From Ignavibacteriota bacterium (GTDB lineage: Bacteria; Bacteroidota; Ignavibacteria; UBA10030; UBA6906): a stretch of 40,603 nt of DNA. The notes below the pieces were generated by a model. That model was not told where the DNA came from. It did no database searches and saw nothing but the letters and a program-made list of their open reading frames with translations. A program made the translations under genes and the position numbers. The stretch spans positions 60,590 through 101,192 of the forward strand of contig PMJR01000130.1 in NCBI GenBank assembly GCA_003158475.1, read 5' to 3'. Shown here piece by piece: positions 1 to 8,780 of the stretch. Each line of letters begins with the position of its first letter. Position 1 is the first letter of the stretch.

Positions 1-38
1 GGGGGGAACATTCCTTCTCTTCAGATCGCATCCCTTTG

Positions 39-1964
39 CTAGCGGGCCGAGTCAAGCTGATGGCGGAGCTGGATTGCCGGTTGAAAGGAGGGAAGGATGC
101 GGAGCGATTCGTCGAGAAGGCTGTGCGCTTTATTGAAATCTCCCTTGTTGGCCCGTATGGCAGCCAGACCGTAGTAGATTCTGCCCCGCAGCGCGGGGAT
201 TCCCTGGTCGCCGGTAAGCTGCAGTGCCCGTTTCAGATGCTCTTCCGCGGATTCGAACTCTCCCATGTTGTTCTCCAGAAGCCCCGCCTCGACATAACCG
301 GAGGCGAAATCACTCTTCAGGACGATTGCACGCATGTACTCCTTAAGCGCACGTCCCGGCTGGCCCGCACTCTTCCACACGTTTGCCAGTGTGTAATGGA
401 GGGAGGACCGTTCCGGGTGCTCCGCCAGCAATGCTGAGAGCATCCGGATCGCGTCGGGGTACAGGCCCTTCCGGAGTGCGTACTCGACAAACCGCGACGA
501 GGCTTCATCCCATCCCACCGTGCGGTTATACAGGTCAATCGCGATCTGCTGACGGGGTCCATCTGCGGTGTCAAATGACGTCATGCGGAGGTGGACTCCG
601 GTGAACGGCCAGTGCTCCGTCAGATTCCTCAGCGAGAGCTCGGCATATGCCATGTCGAGCCAGGGTATGCTCAGGCTGTCGGGGTCGAACGGGAGAAGCG
701 AGCCGCCATCCGCGCCCGGCAGGAGGTTCTCACGGAGTATCTCCCGTGCAAAAAGGCGGGTAATCTGATCATAGCCGCGGACATTGGGATGAAGGTGTTC
801 GCAGAATAGCGCGCTGTCGGTGATTCCGCGCGGGCTGAGCGCGCACAGGAGCGAATCCGCGGAGAGGCACGGGACTCCCTCGTCCGTGCAAACCCGGCGG
901 AGCGTGACATTCGTCATCTCCGGGGCACGAAACTTCAGAAGATCATAGTCCTTCGCTCGCCGCAGGAGGGCCGCGCCTCTGCGGGAATCCCCCGTCGCCA
1001 CCGCCGTCCGCCCGCTCCAGTACTCGATGAATCCGTTAGTTGAATCCCGGGAGCGGAATCCGGCGAGCAGAGTCTCCAGATCGGCGTATCTGGCCGAGGC
1101 GAACATCAAAGGAATGCCATCAAATCCCTCTTCCTCCCGGTAGGCGAACGGAGGGAATGAGAGATTGGACGCGACGTCACTTGCAATGACGGGTATTCCC
1201 TCCCGGCGTGCTTCGCGGAAGATGCGGCGGAGGTTCTCCTGGAACCGGAAGAAGATCCGTTGCGCTTCTGCGGATTCCAGTTCCACGCGCATTCCCTGCG
1301 AAACCTGCTTCATCAGATTTCGCTCCTGTCGTCGGGGGGCAAGGTCTCTGAGTGCATGCTGAAAGAGTCGTATGAGTACCAGCCCGCGTGCTCTGTATTT
1401 ATACTCGGTGAGCACGGGGAGCTGGCGTTCGATCCAGGAGGCACCGACACCATCGGGCCCGTAGAATTCATTGTGGCCGGCGTACAGAAGGATCAGATCC
1501 GGCTGCAGCGCAAGGAGGCTGGGCATGAGGTCGGCGATCACGTTCGTATTGACTGCGGAGGCGCCGAAATTGACCACCTCGATCGTCCTGCCGGGGTCGA
1601 GATGGCGAAGCTGTGTGCGGAGGAGCGCGGGGATTGTCGCCGACATTTCATACGGAGTCCCCGCCATGGATGACTCACCGACACAGAATACCCGGAAGAC
1701 GCTCTTGTCCTTGACCCTCCGGAACGTGCTCGGCTTGAGATCGGGGATCATCGGAGAGCCGGCGGAGAAATACCGCTCAAGGTACCGGCGGTTCACCTGG
1801 TAGTACTCGTTGCCGTCCTCAAGTGTCGTCACGGAGACAAGCGGTGCGGCGAGCGACGGAGAGAAGACGCGAAGTGCCAGCTCGGCGAACGCGAGCATGA
1901 GAATGATCACGGCGACGGGGACAAAGCTGAAGACGATCCGTTTGAAGCGCGGGCCTCTGTGCAC
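39..1964 (-). CDS. Membrane-anchored SGNH/GDSL-type hydrolase with TPR repeats
   Basis: A 641-residue protein of the SGNH hydrolase superfamily, which usually removes acyl groups from polysaccharides or lipids; the substrate here is unknown. An N-terminal hydrophobic segment (about 9-32) suggests a signal anchor with the rest in the periplasm. Block I is degenerate, VGESS with Ser98 as likely nucleophile and Glu where Asp is usual. Block III is GHNEF (Gly163, Asn165). Block V is EHLHP (His392), again with Glu instead of Asp. Residues 295-346 form a TPR-like helical insertion between blocks III and V, and residues about 495-635 are C-terminal TPRs. The start is GTG, 2 nt after the stop of the upstream paralogue, with AAAGG before it, so the two genes are co-transcribed. 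The fold assignment is good; enzymatic activity and substrate are inference. Confidence 0.8.
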   Translation of the reverse strand: MHRGPRFKRIVFSFVPVAVIILMLAFAELALRVFSPSLAAPLVSVTTLEDGNEYYQVNRRYLERYFSAGSPMIPDLKPSTFRRVKDKSVFRVFCVGESSMAGTPYEMSATIPALLRTQLRHLDPGRTIEVVNFGASAVNTNVIADLMPSLLALQPDLILLYAGHNEFYGPDGVGASWIERQLPVLTEYKYRARGLVLIRLFQHALRDLAPRRQERNLMKQVSQGMRVELESAEAQRIFFRFQENLRRIFREARREGIPVIASDVASNLSFPPFAYREEEGFDGIPLMFASARYADLETLLAGFRSRDSTNGFIEYWSGRTAVATGDSRRGAALLRRAKDYDLLKFRAPEMTNVTLRRVCTDEGVPCLSADSLLCALSPRGITDSALFCEHLHPNVRGYDQITRLFAREILRENLLPGADGGSLLPFDPDSLSIPWLDMAYAELSLRNLTEHWPFTGVHLRMTSFDTADGPRQQIAIDLYNRTVGWDEASSRFVEYALRKGLYPDAIRMLSALLAEHPERSSLHYTLANVWKSAGQPGRALKEYMRAIVLKSDFASGYVEAGLLENNMGEFESAEEHLKRALQLTGDQGIPALRGRIYYGLAAIRANKGDFNKAHSLLDESLRILPSFQPAIQLRHQLDSAR

Positions 1965-1966
1965 GG

Positions 1967-3946
1967 TTAGCCTTTGATGCGACCGAGAAGTTCCGCCGCC
2001 GGCGCATATCCCGGTTTCAGCTCCAGGATCTTTTGGAGCTGCTCTCTCGCCTTTTCCGGCATGTCCGCCTTCAGATAGGCGACGGCGAGAACGTACCCGT
2101 TGTCGACGCGTTCAGGGATGCTCTGCTCAAAAGCGGACATGCTCTCGTACTGCGCGACAGCTTCACGGGGTCGACCTGTCCGGAGCGCAAGATCGCCGAG
2201 CGCTCTGGCCGCGAGTATCGTGGGCGTGACTGCCTGGGAGGCGCGCAGGAGGCGCGCCATGTCCGCGTATCTCCGTTCCAGAAGAAAAACATGTGCGAGC
2301 TTCAGGTAGGCCATGACATCAAGCGGGGTCTCGCTGAGGATGACCTGCTCCTCCCTGGCCAAGCTGTCGAGCTGACCCTCACGCTCATAGAGCTCGGCCG
2401 CCTTCTTATGTGCCGTCAACCAGTCCCAGACACCGCGCGTGACACTCTCCGCGATCCGGCCGAGTGTGTCGTCCTGCGCAACTGTCCCGACGACGGGGAT
2501 ATCCCGATTCGTGAACGGCCAGCCGCCGGTGAGAATCTCCGTGCGGCGTTGCGCGATCCGTTCATCAAGCGTTGAAACATTCCGCTCTTCCCACAGCTCG
2601 GCGTCTGCGACGGTGTCCTTCTCCCTCCATTCCTCACCCGGGGCCAGCAGATGACGTGCCCGCATGGTTTCGGCAAAGGCCTTTCCCATCAGGAAATAAC
2701 CGGCGGAATTCGGATGGAGGTGTTCGGTGATTAATCTGTTGCCGATCAGCGAATCGGACGAGTTGTCCTGAAACACCCTTTCCATGTCAAGCACGATGAC
2801 GTTATGGCCGTCATCCATCCTCCGGATGGCATCATTGAAATCAGTGCTCGTTCTGAACCGAAGCTGATCGTAATCCCGGGCTTTGATGTACTCCCGGCGG
2901 GCCGCCCCCCTGTCTCCAAGAGCGTCGAGACACCGGGCGATCTGAAAGTGCGTATCGGCCCGCATCGAATCCAAAAGGAGTGCTGCGCGGAATTCCGCGA
3001 GCGCCGGGGCCATCTGTCCATCCACGATCCGTTTCAGACCGCGATTAAATGCAGTCGTGAATGCCCCCCGCCCGTGCGTGGTATCTGCTGTTGCGGACCG
3101 CGAGATGAAAGGAGGCTGATCCCTCAGGTTTGAGACCTGCGTGCTTAAAATCAGAGGCACGCCGTTGTTCGCACAGAGAGCCCTGATCTCATCGAGATTT
3201 TCCCCGAATGTCGAGAGTGCGCTCAGGTAGGTTGTGCTTCCGTACGGGACATAATTGCCGAAGGAGACCTTCTCCATCATCGTTCCCCGTGAAAAGTCGC
3301 CGGCGGGCCGACGGAAGAGGCCGGTGATCCAGGAGTACACCTCCCGGAGCGCCACGAACGAACGGAAGTGGAGCAACCGGAGATAGGTCCGGCTGACCCA
3401 GCGCGATTTGCCGGGCGACTGGTTCGAGGAAATTCCCAACGCGCCGTAGAATTCATTGTGGCCATCGTAGACGATAATGAGGTCCGGTTCGTAGCGGACC
3501 ACATCCCGGGCCATGTCGACGACGGTGAAACTGTTCGTCGCCGTCATCCCCACGTTGATGACTTCAATCGATCTGTCCGGGAAGATCTTCCTCAGCCTGT
3601 CGCGCAGATACGCCGAAAAGGATCCGTTGTACCAGTAAGGGTAACCGACTGTTGTCGACCCTCCCAGGCAGAATATTCTGTACATCCCCGGCGGTTTTGG
3701 GACGGCGAAGTCATCCACAGAAGTGCTCGGGGAGAAATCGCCATCGGGGAAGTACCGGTACATGACCCCGGGGTTCATCACATGGTATGTGCGGCCGTTT
3801 ACCCTCTCGGTTGCAAACAGGGAGAGGTCTTGTCCGGAGTGGAACACCCGGAGAGAAAGCTCAACGAGAATGAGGAGGAGGAACGGAAACGCCAGCGTGA
3901 TCACGGCAAAGGCGATCCGCCTCGCGGAGGAGAGCGGTGATGACAT
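1967..3946 (-). CDS. Membrane-anchored SGNH/GDSL-type hydrolase with TPR repeats (paralogue)
   Basis: A 659-residue paralogue of the next gene. It has an N-terminal hydrophobic anchor (about 11-34), block I LGGST (Ser97), block III DGHNEFYG (Asn164) and block V EHLHP (His411). A TPR-like helical stretch (about 310-365) ends in ARDYDQLRFR, matching AKDYDLLKFR in the neighbour, and TPRs fill about 530-655. I chose the ATG at 3946 because the membrane anchor follows at once. An in-frame GTG at 4069 would add 41 residues with a CxxC but no membrane logic. A TATATT hexamer lies 5 nt before this ATG, so the mRNA could be leaderless. It is divergent from the amylolytic operon. Function is probably acyl or acetyl-ester chemistry on an envelope glycan; this is inference. 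Confidence 0.78.
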   Translation of the reverse strand: MSSPLSSARRIAFAVITLAFPFLLLILVELSLRVFHSGQDLSLFATERVNGRTYHVMNPGVMYRYFPDGDFSPSTSVDDFAVPKPPGMYRIFCLGGSTTVGYPYWYNGSFSAYLRDRLRKIFPDRSIEVINVGMTATNSFTVVDMARDVVRYEPDLIIVYDGHNEFYGALGISSNQSPGKSRWVSRTYLRLLHFRSFVALREVYSWITGLFRRPAGDFSRGTMMEKVSFGNYVPYGSTTYLSALSTFGENLDEIRALCANNGVPLILSTQVSNLRDQPPFISRSATADTTHGRGAFTTAFNRGLKRIVDGQMAPALAEFRAALLLDSMRADTHFQIARCLDALGDRGAARREYIKARDYDQLRFRTSTDFNDAIRRMDDGHNVIVLDMERVFQDNSSDSLIGNRLITEHLHPNSAGYFLMGKAFAETMRARHLLAPGEEWREKDTVADAELWEERNVSTLDERIAQRRTEILTGGWPFTNRDIPVVGTVAQDDTLGRIAESVTRGVWDWLTAHKKAAELYEREGQLDSLAREEQVILSETPLDVMAYLKLAHVFLLERRYADMARLLRASQAVTPTILAARALGDLALRTGRPREAVAQYESMSAFEQSIPERVDNGYVLAVAYLKADMPEKAREQLQKILELKPGYAPAAELLGRIKG

Positions 3947-3951
3947 GTTCC

Positions 3952-3979
3952 AATATATTATCTCCGGAGTACGAATCAA
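3952..3979 (-). promoter_or_regulatory. Candidate promoter of the SGNH pair
   Basis: On the minus strand TTGATT (3979-3974) and TATATT (3957-3952) are separated by 16 nt, close to a sigma-70 pattern. Transcription would begin at about 3946, which is the proposed ATG itself, implying a leaderless transcript. No Shine-Dalgarno sits at normal spacing. If the real start were the GTG at 4069 this site would be internal and meaningless. Confidence 0.35.
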
Positions 3980-4101
3980 AACGGAGGAAACCGCTTCGGC
4001 GGGACCCACTCCGCGCGGACTCTTCTTCCATGGAACCTCCGCCGCCCCGCACAGTGCGCACGTCGCCACGAGCGCCCGGCGGGAATTCCGCCCGGCGTCC
4101 G

Positions 4102-4130
4102 TTGCTTTTCCCTCGCTGATTCAGTATTAT
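4102..4130 (+). promoter_or_regulatory. Candidate promoter of the alpha-glucan operon
   Basis: TTGCTT (4102-4107) and TATTAT (4125-4130) are separated by exactly 17 nt, giving a leader of about 60 nt before the TTG start at 4197. It lies in the 250-bp divergent spacer with the SGNH genes. I see no clear operator palindrome, and no regulator gene is encoded nearby. Confidence 0.45.
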
Positions 4131-4196
4131 TTGACACCCAGCCTCGTTCTCACTCCCCTGACCCGAAGATCACGCCGGATGTGCGCAGGATAATTC

Positions 4197-5678
4197 TTGA
4201 AGAATATTGTTCGTGATATGACATTGATTGGAGCTCCGCCACCTGCGGACGCGAATGTGCTCCCGGCATTTTCACAGGAACATTCAATCGGGCCCGGGTG
4301 GGTGAAGGATGCCGTCTTTTATCAGATCTTTCCCGAACGATTCTGCAACGGGGACACGACGAACGACCCTCCGGGGACGGAGCCATGGGGGGGAAAGCCT
4401 TCGACGAGGAACTTCTTCGGAGGAGACATACGGGGGATCGTGAGCCGGCTGGAGTATATCGCCTCGCTGGGGGTCAATGCGCTCTCCCTGAACCCTGTTT
4501 TCGCGTCAGGGAGCAATCACAAGTACAACACGAGAGATTACCTGCGGATCGACCCGGCGTTCGGTGATGAAACGGTTTTCAGGGAACTGGTGGATTCCTG
4601 CCACGCGCGCGGCATACGCATCATACTGGACGGCGTGTTCAATCACACCGGGGTTGATTTCTTCGCATTCGCCGACCTGAAAAAGAACGGGGCGAAATCG
4701 AGATATGCGGGATGGTACAATGTCCGCAGTTTCCCCGTCGGTCCTGTGGGGAAGCCGAACTACGATTGCTGGTGGGGCTACGGAGGCCTTCCGAAACTCG
4801 TGACGGGAAATCCGGACGTCCGGCGGTACCTGTTCGACGTCACGCGCCACTGGCTCTCGGCCGGGATCGACGGGTGGAGACTCGATGTGCCTAATGAGAT
4901 CCCGCATGAGTTCTGGATCGAGTGGCGGCGGCTTATGAAGTCCGTCAACCCCGACGCGTACATACTGGGGGAAATATGGGATGACGGGAGTCCCTGGCTC
5001 CAGGGGGACCAGTTCGACGGGGTGATGAACTACCCTTTCCGCGCATCTTGTGTTGACTTTTTTGCGGCGGGGAAGACTACGGTCTCGGAGTTCGATTCCG
5101 CGCTCGCCCGGCAGCGGCACGCCTATCCGCCGGGTGTCACGTTCGGCCTGTACAATCTTCTCGGGAGCCATGACACCGAAAGGTTTCTCACGCTCTGCCG
5201 CGATGACGTTGCGCTCTGGAAACTCGCCCTTCTCTTTCAGATGACATATCCGGGTGCTCCCTCGCTCTACTACGGGGACGAGGTGGGGATGACAGGGGGG
5301 AAGGATCCGGGTTGCCGCGGCACTATGGTCTGGGACCCTTTAAAACAGGACGGAGAGATGCTCCGGTTCACGCGGGATGCGATCGCGCTCCGGAGAGGAC
5401 ACGGAGTTCTGCGGCGGGGGAGCTTCGCCCCCCTCTGTCTCGACGACAACGCCCTCGTCTACGGGTTCGCGCGGGAGGAAGAGTCCTCCGCGGCGATCGT
5501 CTTCCTGAACCGCGGAGAGGGAGAAGCCCGTGTGGCGCTCCCCCGGACTCACGCGCCCTGTGTGCGTTCATGGAATCAGATCTGGCCTGCGGAAGGGCCC
5601 TCATACCCCCCGGAAGGGGATTCAATCATTGTGACGATTCCGCGGATGTCCGGAGTTGTCCTTGAGGGAGAGAAATAA
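4197..5678 (+). CDS. Cytoplasmic GH13 alpha-amylase / neopullulanase-like hydrolase
   Basis: A 493-residue glycoside hydrolase family 13 enzyme, expected to cut alpha-1,4 (perhaps alpha-1,6) bonds of maltodextrins by a retaining mechanism. The opening WVKDAVFYQIFPERF (35-49) is typical of neopullulanase/cyclomaltodextrinase-type enzymes. The four GH13 regions are intact: DGVFNH (145-150), GWRLD with nucleophile Asp230, GEIW with acid/base Glu259, and SHD with Asp326. The N-terminal CBM34-type domain common in that subfamily is absent. There is no signal peptide, so it should act on imported dextrins. The start is TTG preceded by GCAGGA; an ATG at 4218 without a clear ribosome binding site is the alternative. 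It is the first gene of the operon and ends 1 nt before the next start. Confidence 0.9.
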   Translation: MKNIVRDMTLIGAPPPADANVLPAFSQEHSIGPGWVKDAVFYQIFPERFCNGDTTNDPPGTEPWGGKPSTRNFFGGDIRGIVSRLEYIASLGVNALSLNPVFASGSNHKYNTRDYLRIDPAFGDETVFRELVDSCHARGIRIILDGVFNHTGVDFFAFADLKKNGAKSRYAGWYNVRSFPVGPVGKPNYDCWWGYGGLPKLVTGNPDVRRYLFDVTRHWLSAGIDGWRLDVPNEIPHEFWIEWRRLMKSVNPDAYILGEIWDDGSPWLQGDQFDGVMNYPFRASCVDFFAAGKTTVSEFDSALARQRHAYPPGVTFGLYNLLGSHDTERFLTLCRDDVALWKLALLFQMTYPGAPSLYYGDEVGMTGGKDPGCRGTMVWDPLKQDGEMLRFTRDAIALRRGHGVLRRGSFAPLCLDDNALVYGFAREEESSAAIVFLNRGEGEARVALPRTHAPCVRSWNQIWPAEGPSYPPEGDSIIVTIPRMSGVVLEGEK

Positions 5679-5679
5679 C

Positions 5680-8600
5680 GTGAAGAGAACGGGTCTCATG
5701 ATCGTGGTTGTCGCGCTGGCCGCTATGTCCCCGTTGGCGCGCGCACAGGACAGTGTCGATGTGACATTCCGTTACACCAATCCATCCGTGGGTGGCGTGA
5801 CGCTTGTCGGCGAGTTTGAATCGACGCCATGGACCAGCGGTCTCCTGCCGATGACACCTCAGGGGGGGGGACTCTGGACACGGACAGCACGCCTTCTGAT
5901 AGGAGGGAATCCGAATCCGGACGTCGGCAAGACTCCCCCCGGGTCGTGGCAGTACAAGTTCTTTTACACGGGCGCCTCTTCATGGCCCAACGATCCGCTC
6001 AATCATCACGTGAATCCCGCCGACAACGACAACACGTACATTTACACAAGGGATCCGACGCTCTATCAGGTGTTGCCCAATCAACGCCAGCCGATGGTCA
6101 CGACATCAGCCCCCACGATTTCCTCGTATATATTCCCCAAGGTCGGTGCTACTGTTGACACGTCAACAATCCGTCTTATCATCGATGGCACGACGATAGG
6201 AGGACTTGGCGCTTTTTATGATACGCTTGCAAAGCAGCTTTCGTATCCTCTGGCGACGCCGCTGCTCAACGGGAGCCATACGCTCATCGTACGCGCGGCG
6301 AGCTCAGCCGGAGGATCGAGTGCCGATACCGTGACATTCTTCACTCAGGGAGGATATGTCCAAATTTCGAACCCGGGAGGATATGCAACGCGGACGTCAC
6401 AGAGGACGCTCTACGGCCTGGTCCAGGGGATGACTGTTACACAGGTGAAGATCGTCCGGAACAACACGGACACGACGGTCGCCTCTATCTCCGCGGGGAA
6501 TTTCAGCGCTGTCGTACCGCTTGCCGAAGGTCTGAACACGTTCAAGGCGCTTGCCGATTCTTCAGGGACGCAGGTCTCTTCAACTCCTGTCTCCTTTACA
6601 AGGCTCGTCAACCACATCCCGAACGCGCTGATATCGTTCAACGACCACGGGTCGATCGACCTCCAGGCAACGGGGAGCACATCCCCCGATTCGGGCCGGA
6701 CGCTGAAATTCATCTGGGGGGAGGATCCCTCGAACCCCGCGGTCATAGGAGGCGTCAACGGGAACACATCTCCTGTGGTCACCGTGTCGCGCCCTTCAGT
6801 CCAGGGAGAGTACTATTTCTCTCTTATTGCGACAGACACGAGCGGGAACAGCGACACAACACGGAACTACTTCACGGTCGGGCCGACTCCATCGATCGTG
6901 GTCCCGACGTTGGCCAGCGTCCCCCGGTGGGTCAGGGAAGGGCGCATGTACACGATGTTTTTCAAGATGCACACGGCCTCAGGCACGATAAACGCCGCAC
7001 TCCCTGACCTGAACAGGATCGCGTCAATGGGGTATAACATTCTCTGGGTGCTCCCGGTCATGAAAAACAGGGAGCCGATCAATAACGGTTCCGGGCCGGG
7101 GTACAACATCGTGGACTTCACGACGGTCGCACCCGAGTACGGGACGAACCAGGACATGAAGAATTTCATCGCACAGGCCCATTCGCTCGGGATGAAGGTA
7201 ATTCTTGACATCACGCCGAACCATACAAGCTCTTCACATCCTTTCGTGCTGGACGCCCGCACGTTCGGGGTGGCGTCACAGTACTGGACGTACTACCAGC
7301 ACCAATTCCTCGGGACGGGGATGGAATCCCAGTCGATGACGTCGGACGGGTTCGTCTACTACAGTGGAAACAGCGACGCTCTGCTGAACTACAACTGGGC
7401 CGACATCGACGCTTGCGCGTACATGATCGACGTCTACAGATTCTGGGTCCGGTCGATAGGCGCGGACGGCTACAGGTTGGACGAGTACTGGGGCCCCCAC
7501 TCCAGGGCGAACGGCGGAGCCGGCGGCGAAGGGGAAATGGGCGATCCCGTCCGGACTGCGCTCAAACACATCCATCCCGACATCGCGCTTCTGGGCGAGA
7601 CCGCAGGGACCGGCTTGGGGACGGAGGTGAGTTATGCCGACGATGGGGGGGGGCTCGACGAAGGATATGACTGGAACCTCAAAAACTACGTTCAGTCAAA
7701 TATCTGGGCTCTTGATGCCGCGTCGAGGCTGAACAACCTGGACGGAATCCTCAGGAACCACAGCGTCACACAGGCTATGGGGTATGTTCCCGGACCTAAC
7801 TCCTACTTTCTCCGGTTCCTCGAGAATCAGGACGAGGATAGGATCGCTTATGTATACTCAGTCGGAGGGACGGTCGATGCAGCCACCGCCCGCGCCCGCA
7901 CGATGCCCGTCTCCACTGCGGTGAACCTTGCAGTCGGGCTCCCGCAGGTCTACGCGGGACAGGAAGTCGGCCGGGGTCCAGGGATTGCCGACTCTTACGA
8001 TCGCCGTAGGGGTGTCCTCAACTTCGCCGATCCTGCAGGACTCATACTGATGCCTCACTATCAGAAGCTCGCGCAGATCAAGAAACAGTATCTCTGCTTC
8101 TCGACGCAGTCGATGGTCCTGCTGGGGACAGATGTGTCCGGAGTGTATGCGTATACGCGCCCGTACCCGGGTGTAAACGGCGTTGTTGTAGCGAATATCG
8201 ACGGCGCGCCGCACGACGCAAAAATCACATTGTCGACAATCGGAAATCCGGGCCCTCTCGTCGGGTTATCCGACGGGACGACGTACGTCGCGACTGACCT
8301 GTATAACGGCAACACGACACAGGCCGTCCAGTTCACGGGGGGGATAGACACGCTGAAAGTGTCGCTCCCCGCATACGGGTCGGCCGTGTTCGTGATCGAC
8401 AATGTCGCGCACACGCTCGTTCTCCCTCCGCTCACGGGGATCGGCGTGAGCGCCTCCATTGCGCCCCCCCGGGAATACAGCCTTTCCCAGAACTACCCGA
8501 ACCCTTTCAACCCGGCGACGACGATATCGTACCAGATCCGGTCGGCCGGAGGGGTGACGCTCAGGGTCTACGATCTCCTGGGACGCGATGTCGCGATGCT

Positions 8601-8733
8601 GGTGAACGAATACCAGGCGGCAGGTTCATACACAAAAACATTCGATGCCTCGCGGCTCTCCAGCGGCGTCTACTTCTACAGGCTTCAGGCCGGCTCATTC
8701 GTGAACACAAAGAAGATGGTCCTGGCAAAGTGA
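5680..8733 (+). CDS. Secreted multidomain GH13 alpha-amylase with T9SS sorting domain
   Basis: A 1017-residue secreted amylolytic enzyme. In order: signal peptide ending near ARAQ; a CBM48-like/E-set domain (about 25-150); Ig-like modules (about 150-405); a GH13 barrel from about 415; a beta C-domain; and a C-terminal T9SS type A sorting domain (930-1017) beginning with YSLSQNYPNPFNP. GH13 regions are DITPNH (from Asp510), GYRLDEYW with nucleophile Asp601, LLGET with Glu640, and LENQDEDR with Asp718. In the last region the usual His of HD is Gln717. The GTG at 5680, with GGGAGAG upstream, gives a clean signal peptide; a TTG at 5656 would overlap the previous gene. Two G9 tracts lie inside the frame. 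It probably acts on starch outside the cell or on its surface. Confidence 0.88.
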   Translation: MKRTGLMIVVVALAAMSPLARAQDSVDVTFRYTNPSVGGVTLVGEFESTPWTSGLLPMTPQGGGLWTRTARLLIGGNPNPDVGKTPPGSWQYKFFYTGASSWPNDPLNHHVNPADNDNTYIYTRDPTLYQVLPNQRQPMVTTSAPTISSYIFPKVGATVDTSTIRLIIDGTTIGGLGAFYDTLAKQLSYPLATPLLNGSHTLIVRAASSAGGSSADTVTFFTQGGYVQISNPGGYATRTSQRTLYGLVQGMTVTQVKIVRNNTDTTVASISAGNFSAVVPLAEGLNTFKALADSSGTQVSSTPVSFTRLVNHIPNALISFNDHGSIDLQATGSTSPDSGRTLKFIWGEDPSNPAVIGGVNGNTSPVVTVSRPSVQGEYYFSLIATDTSGNSDTTRNYFTVGPTPSIVVPTLASVPRWVREGRMYTMFFKMHTASGTINAALPDLNRIASMGYNILWVLPVMKNREPINNGSGPGYNIVDFTTVAPEYGTNQDMKNFIAQAHSLGMKVILDITPNHTSSSHPFVLDARTFGVASQYWTYYQHQFLGTGMESQSMTSDGFVYYSGNSDALLNYNWADIDACAYMIDVYRFWVRSIGADGYRLDEYWGPHSRANGGAGGEGEMGDPVRTALKHIHPDIALLGETAGTGLGTEVSYADDGGGLDEGYDWNLKNYVQSNIWALDAASRLNNLDGILRNHSVTQAMGYVPGPNSYFLRFLENQDEDRIAYVYSVGGTVDAATARARTMPVSTAVNLAVGLPQVYAGQEVGRGPGIADSYDRRRGVLNFADPAGLILMPHYQKLAQIKKQYLCFSTQSMVLLGTDVSGVYAYTRPYPGVNGVVVANIDGAPHDAKITLSTIGNPGPLVGLSDGTTYVATDLYNGNTTQAVQFTGGIDTLKVSLPAYGSAVFVIDNVAHTLVLPPLTGIGVSASIAPPREYSLSQNYPNPFNPATTISYQIRSAGGVTLRVYDLLGRDVAMLVNEYQAAGSYTKTFDASRLSSGVYFYRLQAGSFVNTKKMVLAK

Positions 8734-8780
8734 AGTCCCGTATCGGGTCCGATATGGACAAAAGTGGGGGGACCGGGGAA

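Noticed and set aside
1-38. A gene at the left edge
   Set aside because: Only 38 nt lie beyond the first gene stop; nothing can be supported.
3947-4069. N-terminal extension of the SGNH paralogue with a CxxC, from a GTG at 4069
   Set aside because: It would put 41 hydrophilic residues before the membrane anchor and the single CxxC has no partner; the ATG at 3946 is more natural.
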